NCBI GenBank assembly: GCA_036272935.1
Contig: DATAXP010000168.1
Location: forward strand, 1-27,855
Direction: 5' to 3'
Length of the DNA: 27,855 bases
Origin: DATAXP01 sp036272935
GTDB taxonomy: Bacteria > Planctomycetota > Planctomycetia > Pirellulales > PNKZ01
Of this stretch, positions 23,863 through 27,855 are shown piece by piece; the first letter of the stretch is position 1; the number at the start of each line of letters is the position of its first letter. A model generated the notes under the pieces. The model was not told where the DNA came from and made no database searches. It saw only the letters and a list, made by a program, of their open reading frames with translations. Both the position numbers and the translations under genes were made by a program.

Positions 23863-24672
23863 TCATTTCGCCCGAGCTTGATCCTTCAGCAGGCTGATGA
23901 ACGTGGACAATTCCGTACCGCGGCTGCGCTCCTTGCGTGCCTTGGCGAGAAGCTCTTCGATCAAGGCGATGAACATCTCCAAGGTCAGCCCAACGCTCGA
24001 CACTGTGATCGAGCGGCTTTCGCCGAGTGCCGCCGTGACGCGAGTCATCCGGCTTGCCTCGTGCTTTGCTGGTCGCTTGGCAGCCTTCCGCGCGCCCGTG
24101 ATTGCATCGCGAGTGAGCTTGCCAACCAATAACTGCTGCGTCATTTCCGCGCGTTTGGCCAGATCAGTCAGCCGCATCAATTCCACCACGCTGCTGGTGG
24201 GAATCGCTCCCTTCTCCACTAGGTCGAGAATGGGTTGCGGAGCTGTAGTCAGCGTTCGTAAGCTGCTGACCGCCGACGGCGAGAGTCCCAAAGCAATCGC
24301 GACGCGACTTGCGTTGCACCCGGTCGCCGCCATGTAAGCTTCAATGCCCCTGGCTTTCTGAACATCGTTAAGCCCTTGGCGAAGACAGTTCGTAATGAGT
24401 TGGTTAAGCAGTTGGGCTTCTTCCGTCGAATCTTCCTCGACGATTCGCACGGAGACCGTCTCCACTCCAGCTAATTCACACGCGGCAAAGGTGTGGAAAC
24501 CTTCAATCAGAAGTACCTTGTCGTCGATGCATTTGCCAACGCATGGAACCTTCTGGCCGTGTTCCTTGATGCTCCCCGCGAGATTGCGAACGTGCTCCGG
24601 GTCGACCGGCCGGACGTTATTGCCAAGATCGATGTCTTTCCGCGGCACGTCCTGAATGGTCTTAGCGATCAT
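23863..24672 (-). CDS. ParB-like DNA-binding protein of the mobile element
   Basis: A 269-residue protein unlike the chromosomal ParB. The ATG at 24672 has GGGAGAA upstream; an in-frame upstream start lacks one. Residues ~5-90 form a ParB/Srx N-domain (NNVRPVDPEHVRNLAGSIKE, then VLLIEGFHTFAA), in which GERR of the CTP-binding motif is replaced by GFHT. A KorB/ParB helix-turn-helix follows (about 105-140, GIEAYMAATGCNASRVAIAL and the next 20 residues). The C-terminus is Lys/Ala-rich and helical. Its role could be element maintenance, operon repression or loading DNA onto the adjacent ATPase. It lies 16 bases upstream of the ATPase gene. Confidence 0.82.
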   Translation of the reverse strand: MIAKTIQDVPRKDIDLGNNVRPVDPEHVRNLAGSIKEHGQKVPCVGKCIDDKVLLIEGFHTFAACELAGVETVSVRIVEEDSTEEAQLLNQLITNCLRQGLNDVQKARGIEAYMAATGCNASRVAIALGLSPSAVSSLRTLTTAPQPILDLVEKGAIPTSSVVELMRLTDLAKRAEMTQQLLVGKLTRDAITGARKAAKRPAKHEASRMTRVTAALGESRSITVSSVGLTLEMFIALIEELLAKARKERSRGTELSTFISLLKDQARAK

Positions 24673-24717
24673 TATTGTTCTCCCTGGCAAACTGGCCCCT
24701 TCCTTAAACGTCACGAC

Positions 24718-25113
24718 TCACAACCGGCCCTGATGTAGCGCCCAATCTCCGCCGTTCAGCTTCCTCTGTCCGAGATGCAACCACTTGGTTTCCTGCTCCC
24801 GCAGTTCTTGCAACGTTCTCGACATCCGACGTTGCTTGCGGATTTCGACGCCGAGCCACGCCAGCGCCGCGAGCAGGACGCCGAGCAAACCCAGCGTCAA
24901 CGATCCCTCCAGCCCCGAACTCCCGAACCCCAACATGGCCGCGGGGACGGCCGTTTCATCGTCCGGATAATGCAGCAGTCCATCCGGCGCGAGAACTGTC
25001 GCGGGCAGGACATCCGCGCCCACAAACCCCCAATGCGTGCCGTAGCCCATGAGGCAATAACCCACGCACGCCAGGAACACCAACCAGCCGAGTACCGACA
25101 TCACACGACCCAT
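24718..25113 (-). CDS. Small bitopic membrane protein of the element
   Basis: A 131-residue protein with an excellent ribosome site (AAAGGAGGTG) before the ATG at 25113. It has an N-terminal membrane segment (about 5-24), an extracytoplasmic stretch (WGFVGADVLPATVLAPDGLL and on, rich in Gly/Pro/Asp), a second membrane segment (about 70-90, LTLGLLGVLLAALAWLGVEI) and a basic C-terminal helix (KQRRMSRTLQELREQE). Both ends are likely cytoplasmic. No family is recognised. It is the first gene after the strong terminator at 25141-25174. Confidence 0.72.
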   Translation of the reverse strand: MGRVMSVLGWLVFLACVGYCLMGYGTHWGFVGADVLPATVLAPDGLLHYPDDETAVPAAMLGFGSSGLEGSLTLGLLGVLLAALAWLGVEIRKQRRMSRTLQELREQETKWLHLGQRKLNGGDWALHQGRL

Positions 25114-25140
25114 TGCACACCTCCTTTGGCTTTGCGTATC

Positions 25141-25174
25141 AAGAAAGAGAGGGACGCCCGCCCGCGTCCCTCTC
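25141..25174 (-). terminator. Strong hairpin terminator between the 71-aa and 131-aa genes
   Basis: GAGAGGGACGC (25147-25157) and GCGTCCCTCTC (25164-25174) form a perfect 11-bp stem with a 6-base loop. On the minus strand it is followed at once by TTTCTT. It separates the two tiny upstream genes from the rest of the operon, so partial termination would make the small proteins far more abundant. Confidence 0.75.
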
Positions 25175-25184
25175 GGTGGTCGAC

Positions 25185-25400
25185 CTAATCGACGAACCGC
25201 GATTTGACCAGCATGTGGACACGATGCATCTGTTGCGACGTGAGCTGATCCACCGTCGCGTTGTACAGCTCATTCGCGACTTGGCAGGCCATTCGATCGG
25301 CTTCTGCCTGCTCCTGCTTGCTGAGGCCGTAGTACCAAAACAAGCCGACTCCCCCTCCGCCCGCCAACAAAGCGCACGCCATCGGGATCAATGCGATCAT
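25185..25400 (-). CDS. 71-aa single-span membrane protein of the element
   Basis: A 71-residue protein with AAAGGA 8 bases before its ATG at 25400. The first ~27 residues (MIALIPMACALLAGGGGVGLF) are a membrane helix with a Gly-rich patch. The rest is amphipathic and helical (SKQEQAEADRMACQVANELY, then QLTSQQMHRVHMLVKSRFVD). There is no obvious cleavage site, so it is probably anchored with the C-terminal helix in one compartment. No family is recognised. It lies just before the strong terminator, which suggests high expression. Confidence 0.7.
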   Translation of the reverse strand: MIALIPMACALLAGGGGVGLFWYYGLSKQEQAEADRMACQVANELYNATVDQLTSQQMHRVHMLVKSRFVD

Positions 25401-25546
25401 GGTTAATTCCTTTCATACAAAAAGGGTCTTTCCTATCTTCACAGCCGGTGGCACACGCACCGGCGAACACACGTCGAAACAATCAAACACACAGCAATGG
25501 CACGACCGGGCCTGACCGGTACAGGCCTGGCCGTACCACGCACGCC
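25401..25546. other. Non-coding stretch with two hairpins between the micro-genes
   Basis: GCCGGTG/CACCGGC (25444-25464) is a perfect 7-bp stem. CCGGGCCTG/CAGGCCTGG (25506-25530) is a 9-bp stem with one G-T pair around ACCGGTA. Neither has an immediate T-run on the minus strand. Candidates are an element origin, oriT or packaging signal, or mRNA structures controlling the 71-aa gene. Confidence 0.45.
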
Positions 25547-25633
25547 CTAGCACCCGAACCCGGCGTCGCCGTCGTCGCCATTGCGGCTCAGATACGACAC
25601 CAGGAACAACACGAGATGGAACATGATGTCCAT
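25547..25633 (-). CDS. 28-aa hydrophobic micro-protein
   Basis: The frame encodes MDIMFHLVLFLVSYLSRNGD and ends DAGFGC, 28 residues in all. AAAGGGAG lies 6 bases ahead of the ATG at 25633. Residues 4-15 are strongly hydrophobic, enough for a short membrane segment, followed by an acidic Gly/Asp tail ending in Cys. The strong ribosome site and the place at the head of the small-gene series argue for translation. It could also be a leader peptide for the downstream genes. No homologue is known to me. Confidence 0.5.
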   Translation of the reverse strand: MDIMFHLVLFLVSYLSRNGDDGDAGFGC

Positions 25634-25812
25634 GACTCGACTCCCTTTACGAATCGCGGATGAATTACCGGAAGGTGTCCCGCCGTCACCCGCGTTCGGC
25701 GATCGGACCGGTGAAGTTTCGCAACTACCGGCAACTGTTTCAGTTGCAATACTCGGAAATATCCGGTGCGCGCCGGTGCGCGAGAATGCGAAGTGCCAAA
25801 TCCGAAACCGGA
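25634..25812. promoter_or_regulatory. Repeat- and hairpin-rich control region of the element
   Basis: This gap lies upstream of the minus-strand series and should hold its promoter. It contains GCAACTG-TTT-CAGTTGC (25731-25747, perfect 7-bp stem), a 10-base direct tandem repeat CCGGTGCGCG twice (25763-25782), CGGA-AATA-TCCG, and several ACCGG words. The arrangement resembles an operator or origin. No gene is seen. Confidence 0.45.
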
Positions 25813-27711
25813 TCAGACTTTTCGCTGCGCTAGATGCAGTTTGCCGGCAGGTGTAATGCGATACCGGTGCAACGTGGCAGAAACACGGTTTTCCTCGACG
25901 AGACCAAACCGGCACAGTTCTTCAATCAATGCCTTGGTGTCCACTCGTTGCCGAGTGACACTCGCTGCATCGAACCAAGCCGACATTGACAGCCAACCAA
26001 ACGACGCATCCTTTTCGCGGTCGGCTCGCTGGTTGGCCTCCCCGAGGGCTCGCAACAACTCCCCGGCTTTGAAGGAAAGGCGAATTGGGCCAAGCAGAAG
26101 GCGACGGATCGACTCCGGCACCGCCACCAAGCCCTCGTCGAGTTTCAGGTTGATACGCAGCCTTGCTACGAACGGGGACAGTTGTTTTAGGGGGATCACG
26201 TTCGACATTGTGACAGTGCTCGCGGACTCACTGACGATCGCCACTTGAACGCTCCTCGCGGCAGAGCGGCACGCAACATCCGTCATTTCCGATTCGATCA
26301 ATGTGTTGCAGAGCCGAACCGATTCTCGCTCATCGACGTTACCAGACGCCGACTCAATCGCCATCTTCCACAGTTCCTTAACTTTTCCAGATGCGCGCCT
26401 GTAGTTACGCAACCAGGAATTTACAACGTCTAAGACCGCATTACTTTCAATTCGCCTTGAGCCCGCTTTGATCGCCTCTTTGAGTAATTCTTCCGTGCTT
26501 TCATCGCTCACTTCCACAAATTCCTCCATCCAACCTTCGACAATTGCGGCCGCGCAATCCTTCTTGATGCGGTGCGCGCTATCACGGACCGCTCCTGTTA
26601 ACGCCTCTTGCAACAGAGCTTTACCTTCAACCATCCGCAGAAGCTGCGAGACCAGCGGTCCTGCTTCATGCTCGGCGACCAGACGCGCATCTCGATGAAT
26701 TGCCGTGATCCAATGCTCGTTTGGGGCCGGCGGCCGGGTATGCCATTGTGCTACAGCTTCTGCTAGCACATAGCGGAGCGAATCATCAGCGCTATGAGGA
26801 CGAAACTGCTCACTACAGTTCGCGCACTGAAAATAGAGCGATTTCACGCGTCTATCTTCTACCGCTTCGCTTGCCTCGTTCAAGCTCTTGGCAATGGCGC
26901 CGCGAATGGCTGGATGTGGCGGCACAAATTCCAGATATGTTTGAATGCTGACGCGATGGCAAGCAGCAAAACTTAGCGCGCTGCCTAACCCGTGTGCTAC
27001 CTTCAATACTTCTTCTAAGTGTAAGTCGTCCATCATGGCATCGGTCAAATGCCAGCGCATTACCGAACAGGCAAAGGGATGTACCAGGTCATCGCAGCCG
27101 ACATCTATGAACTTGCCGTGATGCGCCACATCACGCTTCCCTATCTCTACCGCCCACAGCAGTAAATCATTTGCGCAATTGCGCTGCTCTGCGTTTCCTA
27201 GCCATAGAGAACCAAATACGAAAGTGAGGATTTCATGCAGTTGTGGCTGCCAAATCCAACGACGAAAGAGTGTAATTAGAATCCGCTGGCCATCTTCGCC
27301 TTGTCCAACGACGTGCGCTAGATACCAACCGATGAGGTATTCGACGAGAGGGACCTTGAAGACCCAATACTCGGTCTTCCCGATCGGTTGAACGAGTCCC
27401 GCCTTGACCAGTCGCCGAAGAATCCCGTTACGTGTGTTATTGTTTGAAAGAAGCGAGTGGTCCTGAAAGCGCATGGCGAGCGCTCCAGCAGATAACGCCT
27501 GAGTAAATGACTCCTCAGCGAACTGCAATAGGACTTCACCGAACAACGCCCTATCATTCAGAATGCCCTCGTCGGTGACATCCTTCTCCTGCATACGCAC
27601 AGGATCGAACACGTCGACCAGCAATCCTTCCATCAACGCATTCATGTTGGTCGGCGGTGAAGTTGGGGCCAGGGCAAGCCGACGGCACCAGGCGGTAAGA
27701 AAGAGTGGCCG
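25813..27711 (-). pseudogene. STAND/NACHT-like NTPase, C-terminal remnant cut by an IS
   Basis: The frame has 610 codons from an ATG at 27645, but it stays open upstream as GRPLFLTAWCRRLALAPTSP to about 27711, where IS sequence begins. That segment resembles the end of a NACHT NTPase domain. Next comes a winged-helix-like stretch (NGILRRLVKAGLVQPIGKTE, then FKVPLVEYLIGWYLAHV), matching the LLRR-G-L...F-x-H-x-x-F-x-E-Y-L-A pattern of NACHT proteins, then a long helical-repeat sensor region and a C-terminal winged helix (LIEELCRFGLVEENRVSATL). The P-loop and any effector domain are missing. Base composition is clearly more AT-rich than the neighbours. Intact members often act in anti-phage defence; this copy is probably dead. 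Confidence 0.65.
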
Positions 27712-27855
27712 TCCCGAATGCCACGAAGTTAAGCCGCATTGTTTTGTCGCAGCAGGGCTTGCTTCAGTGCGGCGCGGGGGCGTTTCATCAGGTCGTATTC
27801 TTTGGGACGCCGTTTTTTGACGCGCGGCTCGAATCGTCCTGGCCGGCGCGGATGC
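27712..27855 (-). mobile_element. IS4-family insertion sequence, one end (runs off the right edge)
   Basis: This stretch holds the 3' end of a transposase gene and about 17 bases of non-coding DNA (from 27728 down to ~27712) before the STAND-like reading frame resumes. The exact terminal inverted repeat and target duplication cannot be checked because the other end is outside the window. Confidence 0.65.
27729..27855 (-). CDS. IS4-type transposase, C-terminal fragment (5' part outside window)
   Basis: The last 41 codons of a minus-strand frame end at the TAA at 27729-27731. They read HPRRPGRFEPRVKKRRPKEY, then DLMKRPRAALKQALLRQNNAA. The R-P-x-R-x-E-P-R-x-x-K-x-R-P-K-x-Y-x-L-x-x-x-P-R pattern is the typical basic C-terminus of IS4-family DDE transposases common in planctomycetes. 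The catalytic residues lie outside the window, so whether the element is active cannot be judged. Confidence 0.75.
   Translation of the reverse strand, partial: HPRRPGRFEPRVKKRRPKEYDLMKRPRAALKQALLRQNNAA

Larger units (their letters stand above)
19919..27855. mobile_element. tRNA-Pro-integrated mobile element (right end not in window)
   Basis: From the tRNA onward every gene is on the minus strand and reads toward the tRNA: three micro-membrane proteins, a ParB-like protein, a VirD4-like ATPase, a membrane protein, a small protein, an excisionase and an integrase. Genes are packed with 4-base overlaps or gaps of a few bases, and unlike the core genes they have strong ribosome sites (for example AAAGGAGGTG). 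No relaxase, replication initiator, pilus or capsid gene is visible. The region from 25813 may be cargo or a second, unrelated insertion. The left boundary is inferred from the tRNA and integrase; the right is unknown. Confidence 0.75.

Noticed and set aside
22392..25633. Filamentous phage (inovirus) interpretation
   Set aside because: The terminator after tiny membrane genes and the presence of a pump ATPase are suggestive. However, the ATPase is VirD4-like, not Zot-like, the 71-aa protein lacks the signal-peptide-plus-span layout of a major coat protein, and no rolling-circle replicase is seen.
1..27855. CRISPR array
   Set aside because: No regularly spaced direct repeats with unique spacers were found. 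The only short tandem repeats are the coding octad (181-276), the 10-base units (19800-19829) and the pair at 25763-25782.

Overview
The window is GC-rich bacterial DNA that I read as Planctomycetota, probably a Pirellulales-like genome. This is an inference from gene content: a secreted Cys/Ala/Pro-repeat protein, an Nramp relative without the usual signature, large FkbM/glycosyltransferase sets, weak ribosome binding sites in the core genes, and characteristic intergenic repeats. No 16S rRNA or other taxonomic marker is present.

Layout. (1) 1-2807: a Cys-rich repeat exported protein cut by the left edge, a small lipoprotein and an Nramp-type transporter. (2) 2811-12809: a surface-glycan locus. 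Six minus-strand genes, in transcription order FkbM methyltransferase, GT9 with a methyltransferase-like tail, GT4, GT-C membrane protein, WecA/MraY-type phosphoglycosyltransferase and VanZ-like protein, diverge from a plus-strand pair (FkbM-like methyltransferase and GT2, joined by a 4-base overlap). The WecA-type enzyme would start glycans on a polyprenyl lipid, the transferases would extend them and the FkbM enzymes would methylate them. (3) 12853-17835: housekeeping genes (BshB1-type deacetylase, M32 carboxypeptidase, zinc-ribbon membrane protein, DUF1015). (4) 17842-19772: the chromosomal partition locus parA-parB, preceded by two parS-like palindromes set 42 bp apart inside a G-rich inverted repeat. 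(5) 19844-19918: tRNA-Pro(UGG), the apparent integration target of what follows. (6) 19919 to the right edge: a mobile element with every gene on the minus strand, reading toward the tRNA. It holds an integrase, an excisionase-like protein, a small protein, a membrane protein, a VirD4-like ATPase without its own membrane anchor, a ParB-like DNA-binding protein, three very small membrane proteins (131, 71 and 28 aa) and hairpin-rich non-coding DNA. Next to it lies the C-terminal part of a more AT-rich STAND/NACHT-like protein whose N-terminus has been removed at the edge of an IS4-type insertion sequence that runs off the right end.

The most interesting region is the tRNA-Pro element (about 19.9-25.8 kb). 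It combines a conjugation-type pump ATPase, a ParB-like protein and tiny membrane peptides, but shows no relaxase, replicase or capsid gene in this window. The cargo next to it is a decapitated defence-type gene.
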